Assembly (NCBI RefSeq): GCF_009846865.1
Contig: NZ_WUWN01000003.1
Location: 1 to 64,000, forward strand
DNA length: 64,000 nucleotides
Source: Puerhibacterium puerhi
GTDB taxonomy: Bacteria; Actinomycetota; Actinomycetes; Actinomycetales; Cellulomonadaceae
Direction: 5' to 3'
Of this stretch, positions 49,388-57,606 are shown piece after piece. Under the pieces are notes generated by a model. That model saw nothing but the letters and a program-made list of their open reading frames with translations. It searched no databases and was not told where the DNA came from. Position 1 is the first letter of the stretch, and every line of letters starts with the position of its first letter. The position numbers and the translations under genes are program-made.

Positions 49388-49444
49388 AAGGCGCGTCGAG
49401 CCTGGTATCCGCCTCTCGACGATCTCCGGCGTAGGGAAAGCTGA

Positions 49445-49768
49445 ATGACCGCGACATCTGATGGATACGTGACCGTCCTCTGGGACGCCAAGGCGAAGCC
49501 CGGTCGGGAGGAAGAGCTCAAGGCGTTCATCACGGCGGCAGTCACGCCGTCGCGTGACGATCCCGGCAACATCGACTACGAGGCCCACGAGGTGGATGGG
49601 CAGCCCGGCGTGTTCGTCATCTACGAGCGCTGGGAGAGCAGGGCGCTTCTGGAAGCCCACCTTCAGGCGCCGCGGATGGCCGCTCTCGTGCCGAAGATGC
49701 TCGAGCTGATCCAAGGTTCCGTGGAGGACGGCATTCGCCTGCTCCGTCCGTTCCGACCCGCCGCCTGA
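49445..49768 (+). CDS. antibiotic biosynthesis monooxygenase (ABM) domain protein
   Basis: A 107-residue ABM/quinol monooxygenase-like protein (YVTVLWDAKAKPGREEELKAFITAAVTPSRDDPGNIDYEAHE, then FVIYERWESRALLEAHL), probably a dimeric cofactor-free oxygenase acting on quinols or aldehydes. First gene of a TetR-controlled three-gene operon, 38 bases before the SDR gene. Confidence 0.9.
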   Translation: MTATSDGYVTVLWDAKAKPGREEELKAFITAAVTPSRDDPGNIDYEAHEVDGQPGVFVIYERWESRALLEAHLQAPRMAALVPKMLELIQGSVEDGIRLLRPFRPAA

Positions 49769-49806
49769 GCGCAGCGGCTCCGACACCATCGAAAGGAAGC
49801 TGTGCG

Positions 49807-50499
49807 ATGACGACGACACTGATCACCGGGGGAAACCGGGGGCTCGGCTACGAGATCGCCCGTCGACTGGTCGAGGCGGGGCAGGACGTCTGGATCGGCG
49901 CCCGCAACCCTGCTGACGGGCAGGAAGCCGCTGATCACCTCGGCGCCCGCCACGTCCCGCTCGACGTCACGGACGACGCATCGGTCGAAGCCGCCGCGGC
50001 CGTGATGCGCGAGCACGTAGGTCGCCTGGACATCCTCATCAACAACGCCGGCATCCTCGGCGAGGTGGCAGCGCCGGAGGACATGACGGCGGAGCAGCTT
50101 CGGCCTGTGTATGAGACCAACGTGTTCGGAGTCGTGCGGGTCACCCACGCGTTCCTGCCACTGCTGCGGCGGGGGACGGATCCGTCGGTGATCAACATCA
50201 CGAGCGGCATGGGGTCGTTCGCGTTGACGCAGGACCCGGCTCGCGTCGAGTCGCAGTACACGCTCGCCGCCTACGGATCCTCGAAGAGCGCCGTCACCAT
50301 GCTCACCACGCAGTACGCCAAGACGATCCCGGACGTCCACTTCAACGCTGTCGACCCCGGGCAGACCGCGACGGACTTCACCGGCCATGTCGGGCAGAGC
50401 ATCGAAGAAGGTGCCGAGGCGGCAGTGCGGATGGCCATGCTGGGTGCGAACGCACCCACCGGAACGGCCACTGACCGCGAGGGCATCCTGCCGTGGTGA
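49807..50499 (+). CDS. SDR family NAD(P)-dependent oxidoreductase
   Basis: A 230-residue short-chain reductase of the carbonyl-reductase-like type: TGGNRGLGYEIARRL at the start, NNAGILG near 80, catalytic YGSSK near 157 and VDPGQTATDFTG near 180. GAAAGGAAG lies before the ATG. The middle gene of the operon; with the ABM protein it suggests detoxification of a reactive carbonyl or quinone. Confidence 0.92.
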   Translation: MTTTLITGGNRGLGYEIARRLVEAGQDVWIGARNPADGQEAADHLGARHVPLDVTDDASVEAAAAVMREHVGRLDILINNAGILGEVAAPEDMTAEQLRPVYETNVFGVVRVTHAFLPLLRRGTDPSVINITSGMGSFALTQDPARVESQYTLAAYGSSKSAVTMLTTQYAKTIPDVHFNAVDPGQTATDFTGHVGQSIEEGAEAAVRMAMLGANAPTGTATDREGILPW

Positions 50500-51677
50500 C
50501 CGGACAGCTCCAGCGCCGCGACGATGCTGAGACCCAGCGCGCCGCGACGCTGGAGCTGTTCTACGACCTCGTCTTCGTCTTCTCGATCACCCAGATCTCG
50601 CACCTCGTGCTCGATCGCCTCACATGGGTCGGAGCGGGTCAGGCCGCGATCGTCCTGCTCGCAGTCTGGTGGTCGTGGAACTACACCACCTGGGCGACGA
50701 ACGAGCTGAATCCGAACACCAACCCAGTCCGCTTCCTCCTGATCGCGCTGATGGCGGGGAGCTTGCTGATGGCGATCGCCATCCCCGACGCCTTCGGTGA
50801 CCGCGGACTGCTCTTCGCCGCCGCATATCTCGCCATCCAGGTCGGACGCCACGCGTTCCTCACGTTGGTGGCGGCGCGGCGCGGGACGATCGAACGAGAG
50901 CACGCTGCGCGCATCCTCGTCTGGTTCTTGATAGCTGGGTCGTTCTGGGTTGCCGGTGGCCTTGCAGAGGGCGGCCCAAGAACATGGCTCTGGATCCTGG
51001 CGCTCGCTCTGGACTATGTCGCTCCGCTCGCCATGTTCCCTCTTCCGCGTCGGCCTCGCCTGGCGGCAGGCTCCTGGCGTATCGCCTCCGGACACTTCAC
51101 CGAACGGTTCGGACTGTTCGTGATCGCGGCGCTCGGCGAGACGATCGTGCTGACCGGAGTGACCACCGGCGCACATCACCTGGACATCGCCACCATCGCC
51201 GCTCTTGCGAGTGCATTCGCCGGCACCGCTGCTCTCTGGTGGCTCTACTTCGTCTCGACCAGCCGAGTCGGAGAGCAGTCACTCGAGGCCGAATCGACTC
51301 GTACCGGGCGTGCCCGCGACATCTACACGTACGGCCATGTGTTGATCGTCGGGGGGATCATCCTGACCGCTGTGGGCGATGAGATCGTCATTGCCCACCC
51401 ATTGCATTCCCTCGAAGGACCGCGATTGCTCGCGGTGGCCGCTGGCCCCACCCTCTTCCTCGTAGCGCAGCTCGCTCTGCACCTGCGGGCCACGGGGCGG
51501 GTGGCCTACAGCCGGGTGGCAGGAATTGCCGGCTGTGCGGCTATCGGCCTGGTCGGGTCCTTGCTTCCATCGATAGTGGTCGGCGCGGCGCTGGTAGCGA
51601 CGCTGGTTGCGGTAGCGGTGCTGGACGGCGTCGAGTCTTCCCACCTCCGCACCAAGCACAGCTGGGCTCGCACCTGA
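50496..51677 (+). CDS. low temperature requirement protein A (LtrA) family
   Basis: A membrane protein of about 393 residues with roughly eleven helices. The family signature ELFYDLVFVFSITQISH follows the short N-terminus, and ASGHFTERFGLFVIAALGETIV lies near residue 200. Its role is unknown despite the name. GTG at 50496 overlaps the SDR stop as GTGA. Last gene of the TetR-controlled operon, followed by a strong terminator. Confidence 0.93.
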   Translation: MTGQLQRRDDAETQRAATLELFYDLVFVFSITQISHLVLDRLTWVGAGQAAIVLLAVWWSWNYTTWATNELNPNTNPVRFLLIALMAGSLLMAIAIPDAFGDRGLLFAAAYLAIQVGRHAFLTLVAARRGTIEREHAARILVWFLIAGSFWVAGGLAEGGPRTWLWILALALDYVAPLAMFPLPRRPRLAAGSWRIASGHFTERFGLFVIAALGETIVLTGVTTGAHHLDIATIAALASAFAGTAALWWLYFVSTSRVGEQSLEAESTRTGRARDIYTYGHVLIVGGIILTAVGDEIVIAHPLHSLEGPRLLAVAAGPTLFLVAQLALHLRATGRVAYSRVAGIAGCAAIGLVGSLLPSIVVGAALVATLVAVAVLDGVESSHLRTKHSWART

Positions 51678-51690
51678 TGGCAGAGAGGAT

Positions 51691-51727
51691 CGAGCACGCT
51701 CCAGCCGTTCTGGCGGGAGCGTGCTCG
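51691..51727 (+). terminator. terminator of the ABM-SDR-LtrA operon
   Basis: Perfect 12-bp stem, CGAGCACGCTCC and its complement, around a 13-base loop, 14 bases after the LtrA stop. Confidence 0.85.
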
Positions 51728-51756
51728 AGTCCTGCAGTCCGTGGACTCAGCAGTGG

Positions 51757-51936
51757 TCACCATGTGCTGCCGCTGCGGGTGAGCGCGTCGTAGGCGCCGT
51801 CAACGAAGGTGACCTGTCCACCGGGACGACGGCACCGTCGCCACCCTGCGTGTGCGTGACCACGCCAACGGCCTTGGGGCAGCGCGTCGAACCCGATGGC
51901 CCCGAACGTGCCGATCGGGGTGCGCGGCCGGCTCAT
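51757..51936 (-). pseudogene. N-terminal fragment of a tyrosine integrase
   Basis: A 59-codon remnant starting MSRPRTPIGTFGAIGF, matching the start of integrases of actinobacterial integrative elements. After about 25 residues the similarity is lost, and the arm-binding, core-binding and catalytic domains are missing. Its ATG overlaps the excisionase stop, the standard xis-int arrangement. Remnant of an element that used a nearby tRNA gene. Confidence 0.6.
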
Positions 51937-52142
51937 GGCCGGGCCATACCGTCGGGCAGCAGGCCGGGCACGGTCTCGCGCCCGGTGGCGACCCAGTCCC
52001 ACACGTCCGATCGCAGGAACTTCAGGTGCCGGCCGATGCGGACCGCGCGCGGGCCCTTGCCGTCCACGCGCCAGTCGTCGATGGTCGCCACCGGCACGCC
52101 GAGGTAGGCGGCCACGGTGTCGATGCTCAGCAGCGGCTCCAC
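51933..52142 (-). CDS. excisionase-like helix-turn-helix protein
   Basis: A 69-residue HTH_17/AlpA-type protein (LLSIDTVAAYLGVPVATIDDWRVDGKGPRAVRIGRHLKFLRSDVWDWV), the kind that serves as recombination directionality factor beside integrases. It overlaps the truncated integrase by ATGA. It is probably a leftover with no working partner. Confidence 0.8.
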   Translation of the reverse strand: MEPLLSIDTVAAYLGVPVATIDDWRVDGKGPRAVRIGRHLKFLRSDVWDWVATGRETVPGLLPDGMARP

Positions 52143-52534
52143 GCCGTCGAGGTCCGGGTCGTCAGCGGGGGTACGTGCGTGCCATGCCTCCTACGTGGGG
52201 CGCTGCTACCAGGGGCTCCGAGCAGGGTTCGCGACCCGGTCGCAGGAGTCGCCGTGTCGCCGCGTGCACCAGGCGCCGCGTGTCCGCACTGGTCACGCAT
52301 CCCCGCTGCCGCTAGGGCACCGAGTCGGCGCACTCCCCCTGGTGGGTGCCGAAGCCGCGGGCATCAACGCGCCTACCCGGCGTGCTCGAGCCAGAGCCGT
52401 CATGCCCTCATCCCGGCGCGCGTGAGGTGGATCGCTTCGGATCGCGATCCGGCCAGGTCGGTAGCATCGCCGTCGGCGCAGCCGGCCAGACCATTCGGGT
52501 GCGCGGACAAGGTCATGGACATAGGGGGATGCGG
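52143..52534. other. intergenic region without a recognisable gene
   Basis: No gene is supported between the excisionase start and the lipoprotein. Frames here have no family resemblance and poor start contexts. Confidence 0.4.
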
Positions 52535-53089
52535 ATGCGCGCAGGAACGCTCGTCGCGACGGCGGCGATGGCGGTCATGGCTCTGAGCGGATGCTCCGGC
52601 GGCGACACGTCGGTCCCCGCGGCAACGCAGCCCGCCGCGGAGACCACCTCGTCCGCTCCCGCCGAAACACCCACCCCCCAGACGTCCACGCCCGAGCAGC
52701 TGGCATCGATCATCGCCGGGCAGGAGAGCGACTGGCGGGAGACCATCGACGGCTCCGGCGAGTGCCGGATACTGTGGGTGCTCGAGTCGGACGACCCGGT
52801 CGACCAGGCCAACGCCTACTCCTGCTACCTGCGCGAGCAGACCATCGTGATGAGCGCCAGCAACGCTGGCCGAGACCTGCGCGCGCTGACCCCGCCGGCC
52901 GAGATGAGCTCGCTGTACAACAGTACGCTCGGCCAGCTGGACGCTATCAGCGCCGTCGATCTCACCGGCGCCTGCGGTCAGGACTCGTCGCCTGCGAAGT
53001 CGGACGGGTGCAACGCGTCGCTCGGTGAGCTTTACGCCCACTACAACCTGCTCGAGGACGTGCTCGACCAGTGGAAGCCGTACATGTAG
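52535..53089 (+). CDS. small secreted lipoprotein, unknown function
   Basis: A 184-residue lipoprotein with signal peptide and lipobox ALSGC (lipidated Cys near 22), a Ser/Thr/Pro/Ala linker, and a helical domain with six further Cys (ECRILW, YSCYLRE, GACGQDSS, DGCNASL) that could form disulfides. ATG at 52535 is preferred because AGGGGG would directly abut the earlier ATG at 52529. I recognise no domain. It lies in the mobile-element region and may be cargo. Confidence 0.7.
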   Translation: MRAGTLVATAAMAVMALSGCSGGDTSVPAATQPAAETTSSAPAETPTPQTSTPEQLASIIAGQESDWRETIDGSGECRILWVLESDDPVDQANAYSCYLREQTIVMSASNAGRDLRALTPPAEMSSLYNSTLGQLDAISAVDLTGACGQDSSPAKSDGCNASLGELYAHYNLLEDVLDQWKPYM

Positions 53090-53660
53090 CGGCGACCAGC
53101 GCGGCCCGGCGCTACGGCACGGTGCGGGTGCGGTGTGAAGCGAGGCGAGTCGTTCAGCCGCCGCTGCGCATTCTCCTGGAGTCGCGGGGAACATGTCAGG
53201 AACCGTCTGGGGCCAGCATCTTCGTACACAACGCGCCGTTCACCCGCCAGGCGGATGCAGTCCAGTACGGCGACGACTACGGCGACGACCTGGCTCGTCG
53301 TCGTCGGCCGAACTGAGGCGCTGAGCTCGCCGTCATCGAGTCGGTGACCATGGCGCTCCTTTCGGTCCCGACCTGCCAGCGCGCTTCGGGTACGTTCCAG
53401 CAGGGCATGCGCTAGTCGAGGTAGGTATGGGTGTCTTCGTCGAGGTCGGCTGCGTCGTAGGGGTGGTGCTGCTGCCTTACGAAGGCAGCCATCTCAGCCT
53501 CGGTGTGCTAGCTGCGGCGCTCCTCGCGGTTGTCCACGGCGCAAACGGTCCCGTTGCCTAACTGAGGCGCAGTGGCCGCGCCGTGTCGTCCCTGGCCGGC
53601 GTGGGACCGCCCGGCAGAGCGGATGGGAGGAGTGCGTGACGTTACCTGGTGGCCGCGGCT
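53090..53660. other. gene-poor part of the mobile-element region
   Basis: Only short frames occur. One 44-codon rightward frame from ATG 53427 (MGVFVEVGCVVGVVLLPYEG) and an antisense 26-codon frame are open, but neither has support. Sequence is less GC-biased than the backbone. Confidence 0.35.
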
Positions 53661-54002
53661 TCATCGCTGTGGTCGACGAATACGACGGCCGCGTCGGCGA
53701 GCTGGGGCAGGCCGCGCGAGTCGGGTGACCAGCCGGTGCCGCCGGCGAGGAAGGCTCGCGGCCAGGGCGACCAGCCAGAGGTCGTCCGTGGATTCCCGAC
53801 GCTTGCGCGGGTTGGCGTGCGCAGGGGTGCGCCAGCGCACCTCCAGTGCGCTGACGGCGGGCGGCCCGAGGTCGGCGACGGTCAGCCCGTCGGGGTGCGC
53901 GCTGGCTCCGGGGTCGAAGGGCAGCGGGTCGGGCAGCTGCCGGGCGACCGGCTGGCCGGTGGCGTCGCGGACGGTGACGTAGGGCTTGGACCAGTTGCTC
54001 AT
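53661..54002 (-). CDS. hypothetical protein of the mobile-element region
   Basis: A 113-residue frame opening MSNWSKPYVTVRDATGQPVA with ordinary composition for about 75 residues; the last 35 residues turn Arg-rich, while another frame reads AFLAGGTGWSPDSRGLPQLADAAVVF and stops near 53646. The gene may thus be frame-broken near 53770. Its ATG overlaps the stop of the upstream small gene. No domain recognised. Confidence 0.4.
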   Translation of the reverse strand: MSNWSKPYVTVRDATGQPVARQLPDPLPFDPGASAHPDGLTVADLGPPAVSALEVRWRTPAHANPRKRRESTDDLWLVALAASLPRRRHRLVTRLARPAPARRRGRRIRRPQR

Positions 54003-54205
54003 GCGTGGGCTCCGGAGCCGGCGGCTGCGCCGACGGGGGTGGTGGGGTCGAAATTGGGGGCGCCGTCGATCACGACGTGCGGCGGCAGCTGCTCGGGTCG
54101 GGTGCTCGCCCAGCGCACGAGCAGCGCCACCGGCCGGTCGAGCACGGCGGCCGCGGCCGCGGAATCGACGTATCCAGCCGGCTCCGGGCGGGCAGGTCCG
54201 GGCAT
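53999..54205 (-). CDS. small hypothetical protein, possibly DNA-binding
   Basis: A 68-residue frame (YVDSAAAAAVLDRPVALLVRWASTRPEQLPPHVVIDGAPNFDP) with a pattern loosely like an excisionase HTH. It overlaps the next gene by ATGA. The coupled pair resembles plasmid or integrative-element genes. No clear ribosome site. Confidence 0.35.
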   Translation of the reverse strand: MPGPARPEPAGYVDSAAAAAVLDRPVALLVRWASTRPEQLPPHVVIDGAPNFDPTTPVGAAAGSGAHA

Positions 54206-54615
54206 CGGGGCGGCCGGAGCGACAGTGTGTCGACGCGGGGTGATCGGGCGTTAGGTGCTGCGGCGGATGCCGACCAGGCGGGGATGCGCGGCAGCGGCTC
54301 CTGCAGGCGCCCGTGGCTGGCGGCGGGCCGCAGGGACGGGGCGGGAAGGCGGGGCATGCACCGGACTGGTGCGGTGTCCGCCGGGCCCGACCCACAATGC
54401 GCCGGGGCGCCGCACGGTGGTCCCCGCCGGACACGGCGTCGTGTGCCCGCCGCTGTGTCCTGCCCCTGCCCCGGTGTGTCCCCGCCGCGGCGGGAGCGTC
54501 CGTCGACGGACTTGGATCGAGGCCGCGCACGGCCCCGGCTGGCGGCGCCGACGGGATCGTCAGCGCCGAGGGAATGCCGTCCGACCTGGGCGAGCGCGGT
54601 TCCCGGCACAAGGGA
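54206..54615. other. intergenic region without a recognisable gene
   Basis: GC-rich sequence with open frames on both strands but no family resemblance or credible start sites. It lies on the 3' side of tRNA-Arg, where an integrated element would begin; I did not find a repeated tRNA 3' end in it. Confidence 0.35.
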
Positions 54616-54646
54616 GAAGGCCCCGCACCGGGGGTGCGGGGCCTTC
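54616..54646 (-). terminator. terminator of tRNA-Arg
   Basis: Perfect 14-bp stem GAAGGCCCCGCACC with its complement and a GGG loop, ten bases beyond the tRNA 3' end. Confidence 0.85.
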
Positions 54647-54656
54647 GTAGGGAGCG

Positions 54657-54729
54657 TGCGCCCGGAGGGATTCGAACCCCCAACCTTCTGATCCGTAGTC
54701 AGATGCTCTATCCGTTGAGCTACGGGCGC
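54657..54729 (-). tRNA. tRNA-Arg(ACG)
   Basis: A 73-base cloverleaf: acceptor GCGCCCG paired with CGGGCGC, discriminator A, D-arm with TAGCTCAACGGATAGAGC, anticodon stem TCTGA/TCAGA around CTACGGA (anticodon ACG), and T-arm with GGTTCGAATCC. CCA is not encoded. Its 3' end points at the mobile-element remnant. Confidence 0.95.
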
Positions 54730-54902
54730 GTGGCTTGTCTGCCTTCCGGCTGACCGGCCGACGAGAACATTACCCGACCGGGCCGGTTCCCCCAAACCGG
54801 ATCCGCCCGACGTGACGCACCCCACCAGCAGCGCGGCGGGCGGCCATCAGGGCGGGTGATCAGGGCGAGCACCTCGGCACGAAAGGGCCCCCGGGCAACA
54901 GA

Positions 54903-54936
54903 AAAGGCCCCGGGCTCTTGGCATCCGAGGCCTTCC
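54903..54936 (-). terminator. terminator of tRNA-Ser
   Basis: Stem AAGGCC/GGCCTT extended by imperfect pairs, followed on the minus strand by TTTTCTGTT, just after the tRNA 3' end. Confidence 0.65.
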
Positions 54937-54939
54937 TGG

Positions 54940-55028
54940 CGGAGACGGCGGGATTTGAACCCGCGAACGGGTTGCCCCGTTACCACCTTAGCAGGGTGGC
55001 GCACTAGACCTGACTATGCGACGTCTCC
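54940..55028 (-). tRNA. tRNA-Ser(GCT)
   Basis: An 89-base class II tRNA: acceptor GGAGACG/CGTCTCC with discriminator G, anticodon stem CCACC/GGTGG around CTGCTAA (anticodon GCT), a long variable arm (ACGGGG and CCCGT) and T-arm GGTTCAAATCC. Confidence 0.95.
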
Positions 55029-55177
55029 TCACGGGTGGCCGCTGATGGACCGAAAGACCCACCACAGCACCGTGGCCGTCAGGTTACCCGGACGACCCCT
55101 CCAGCGCCAAAGCCGCGCCGACGCGCCAGGAACCAGACCCAGGTCGATGCCCGACGACGGGTTCGCAGCACCGGTCC

Positions 55178-56080
55178 TCACACGCGCGCACGGGCGGTCA
55201 TCGCGATCGCCCCGGACACCAGCGCCAGGCCGGCGATCTCGGGCCACGTCGGGATCTGCCGCAGCACCACGGCCCCGACGACGACGGCGGTGGCGGGCAG
55301 CAGCGCCGTCAGCACCGAGAACGCGGCGGTGCCGACGCGCCGCAGCACCACCTGGTCGAGCACGTACGGCACCACCGACGAGCAGATCGCCACCACGAGC
55401 AGGAACACCAGCACCCGCGGGTCGGTGACGACGTCGCCGGCCGTGCGGGCGAACACCGGCGCGAACACCAGCGCGCCCGCCGCCATCCCGACGGCGAGGC
55501 TGTCGATCCCGGAGCCCGCCCCGGCCACGCGCTTGCCGAGCACGATGTAGCCGGCCCAGCACACCGCCGCGGCGCCGATCGCCGCGAGGCCGATCACGAC
55601 GTCCTGTCGCGGCAGGCCGGACTCGAGCGTCACCCCGGCGAGCAGCACCACCCCGCCCGCTGCCACGAGGATCGCGCCGCGCTCGGCCCAGCCGCGGCCG
55701 GTGATCGCGGCGACGGCCACCGGCCCGCAGAACTCCAGCGCGACGGCGACGCCCAGCGGCAGGTGGTCGATGCCCACGTAGAACACGACGTTCATCGCCG
55801 ACAGCGCGATGCCGAACGCCGCGGCCCAGGCCAGCTCGCGCCCGGTCCACCGCCGGCGCCACGGCCGGCGCCACGCCAGCAGCACGACGGCGGACAGCAG
55901 GATCCGCCACCACCCCACCGCGGGAGCGCCCAGGGTGTCGAAGAGCCCCACCGCCACGGCCGCGCCGACGTAGAGCGTCAGGCCCGAGACGACGAACAGC
56001 AGCGGGGCGGGGACGCGGGCGAGGGCGCCGCCGGCGCGCGCGCTGGCCGGCGTCGAGCGCCGGCCGTCAGGGGTGGTCAC
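55178..56080 (-). CDS. EamA family transporter (RhtA-like exporter)
   Basis: A 300-residue DMT superfamily protein with ten helices in two EamA repeats. LYVGAAVAVGLFDTLGAPAVGWWRILLSAVVLL opens the first and AVCWAGYIVLGKRVAG the second. RhtA-like members export amino acids such as threonine or homoserine. GTG start at 56080. It follows the tRNA genes on the same strand but has its own spacer. Confidence 0.9.
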   Translation of the reverse strand: MTTPDGRRSTPASARAGGALARVPAPLLFVVSGLTLYVGAAVAVGLFDTLGAPAVGWWRILLSAVVLLAWRRPWRRRWTGRELAWAAAFGIALSAMNVVFYVGIDHLPLGVAVALEFCGPVAVAAITGRGWAERGAILVAAGGVVLLAGVTLESGLPRQDVVIGLAAIGAAAVCWAGYIVLGKRVAGAGSGIDSLAVGMAAGALVFAPVFARTAGDVVTDPRVLVFLLVVAICSSVVPYVLDQVVLRRVGTAAFSVLTALLPATAVVVGAVVLRQIPTWPEIAGLALVSGAIAMTARARV

Positions 56081-56251
56081 GTGCCGACCCTAGCCGCGCG
56101 ATGCTCCACGGCTCGCACGGGCCTGGTCCGGCGATCTCGCTGGTGGTCGAGCCGGTGCAGGACCGGCCGGAGCACGAGCGTCCCGCGTCGTCGCCCTCCC
56201 CCACCAGGACGACGACGACGGACGCTCGCCGGGTCCTGGCAGGATCGGCGG

Positions 56252-56539
56252 GTGCCCTCCTACCGCGTGACACTCGCCGTCGGGACGCTGCAGCCCGGCG
56301 TCGACCCCGAGGCGGTGCTGCCGGCCGCGTGCGACGCCGCCCGCGCGCTCGCCACCGTCGAGTCGTGGGACGTCGGCGTCGTGCGCGGGCAGGCGCGGAT
56401 CACGGTGCGGTTCATGGCCGACGCCGACGGCGACGCCCACCAGGTGGCCGACGCCGTGCAGGACGCCGTCGACCGCCTGGCCGACACGTGGGGCACGCGG
56501 GTGACCCGCCGGTGGGGCAACCGCTGGCACCCCGCCTGA
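56252..56539 (+). CDS. small conserved-looking hypothetical protein
   Basis: A 95-residue protein (VPSYRVTLAVGTLQPGVDPEAVLPAACDAAR, then WDVGVVRGQARITVRFMADADGDAHQVADAVQDAVDRLADTW) with an alpha/beta ferredoxin-like pattern. The GTG has no Shine-Dalgarno; a GGATCG a few bases upstream could be the -10 of a leaderless gene. Function unknown. Confidence 0.65.
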   Translation: MPSYRVTLAVGTLQPGVDPEAVLPAACDAARALATVESWDVGVVRGQARITVRFMADADGDAHQVADAVQDAVDRLADTWGTRVTRRWGNRWHPA

Positions 56540-56579
56540 CGGCTGGCGCCGGACGCTCGGCACTCGGACGCCGGACGGC

Positions 56580-56621
56580 GAGCGGCCCGGGCCGGCGACC
56601 TTCCGCCGGCCCGGGCCGCTC
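56580..56621. terminator. bidirectional terminator hairpin
   Basis: Perfect 18-bp GC-rich stem with loop ACCTTC between the small gene and the convergent sugar-transporter operon. Confidence 0.9.
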
Positions 56622-56640
56622 GTCCTGCGACGCCGCCGCG

Positions 56641-57606
56641 TCAGCCCTTGACCGACCCGGCCAGCAGACCGCGCACGAAGTAGCGCTGCAGCGCGACGAA
56701 GACCACCAGCGGCACGATGATCGAGATGAAGGCCCCGGCCGACAGGATGTGCCAGTCGCCGCCGCGGGAGCCGGACATCTCCGCGACGCGCACCGTCAGC
56801 GGCGCGACGTCGGGCGTGCCGCCCGCGAAGACCAGCGCGACGAGCAGGTCGTTCCACACCCACAGGAACTGGAAGATGCCGAACGCCGCGATCGCCGGCA
56901 CCAGCAGGGGCATCACCACGCGGAAGAAGATCGTGACGTGCCCGGCGCCGTCGACGCGGGCCGCCTCGACCAGCGAGCTGGGGATGTCCTTCATGAAGTT
57001 GTGCAGCAGGAAGATCGCCAGCGGCAGGGCGAAGATCGAGTGCGACAGCCAGACCGTCCAGAAGGAGCCGGCGATCCCGACGTCCACGTACGCGGTCAGC
57101 AGCGGGATCATCGTCACCTGGATCGGGACGATCTGGAGGGCGAACACCGCGACGAACAGCCAGTTGCGGCCCGGGAAGTCGATCCAGGCGAAGGCGTACG
57201 CCGCCAGCAGCGCGACGGTGATCGGGATGATCACGCTCGGCAGCGTGATCACGATCGAGTTGACGAAGTACTGCACCAGGTTGGTCGAGCTGCCGTACAG
57301 GGCGGTCTGGTAGTTCTCCAGCGAGAACTGGTTCTCGCCGGTGAACAGGTTGCCGAACACCGTCCACCAGCCGCTGCGGCGGATGTCGGACTCGGGACGG
57401 AACGAGGTGATGAACAGCCCGATCGTCGGGATCGTCCACAGGATGCCGAGCACGATGGCGATGCCCGACGCCCACGGGTTCGACAGCCGGCGCTTGGCCC
57501 GGGCGGCCCGCCCGGACAGCCGCCCGGCGCGCGTGCCGCGGCCGGCGTCGACCGCCGGCTCCGGCAGGACGACCTGGGGGCCTTGGGTGAGTCCTCCGGC
57601 GCTCAT
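56641..57606 (-). CDS. carbohydrate ABC transporter permease (CUT1, MalG-like)
   Basis: A 321-residue permease with six helices. The coupling loop SLVEAARVDGAGHVTIFFRVVMPLL (near residue 205) is the CUT1 EAA motif, and LQRYFVRGLLAGSVKG is the MalG-type C-terminus. The ATG overlaps the partner permease stop by ATGA. No ATPase gene follows, so a shared MsiK-type ATPase encoded elsewhere is likely. Confidence 0.93.
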   Translation of the reverse strand: MSAGGLTQGPQVVLPEPAVDAGRGTRAGRLSGRAARAKRRLSNPWASGIAIVLGILWTIPTIGLFITSFRPESDIRRSGWWTVFGNLFTGENQFSLENYQTALYGSSTNLVQYFVNSIVITLPSVIIPITVALLAAYAFAWIDFPGRNWLFVAVFALQIVPIQVTMIPLLTAYVDVGIAGSFWTVWLSHSIFALPLAIFLLHNFMKDIPSSLVEAARVDGAGHVTIFFRVVMPLLVPAIAAFGIFQFLWVWNDLLVALVFAGGTPDVAPLTVRVAEMSGSRGGDWHILSAGAFISIIVPLVVFVALQRYFVRGLLAGSVKG

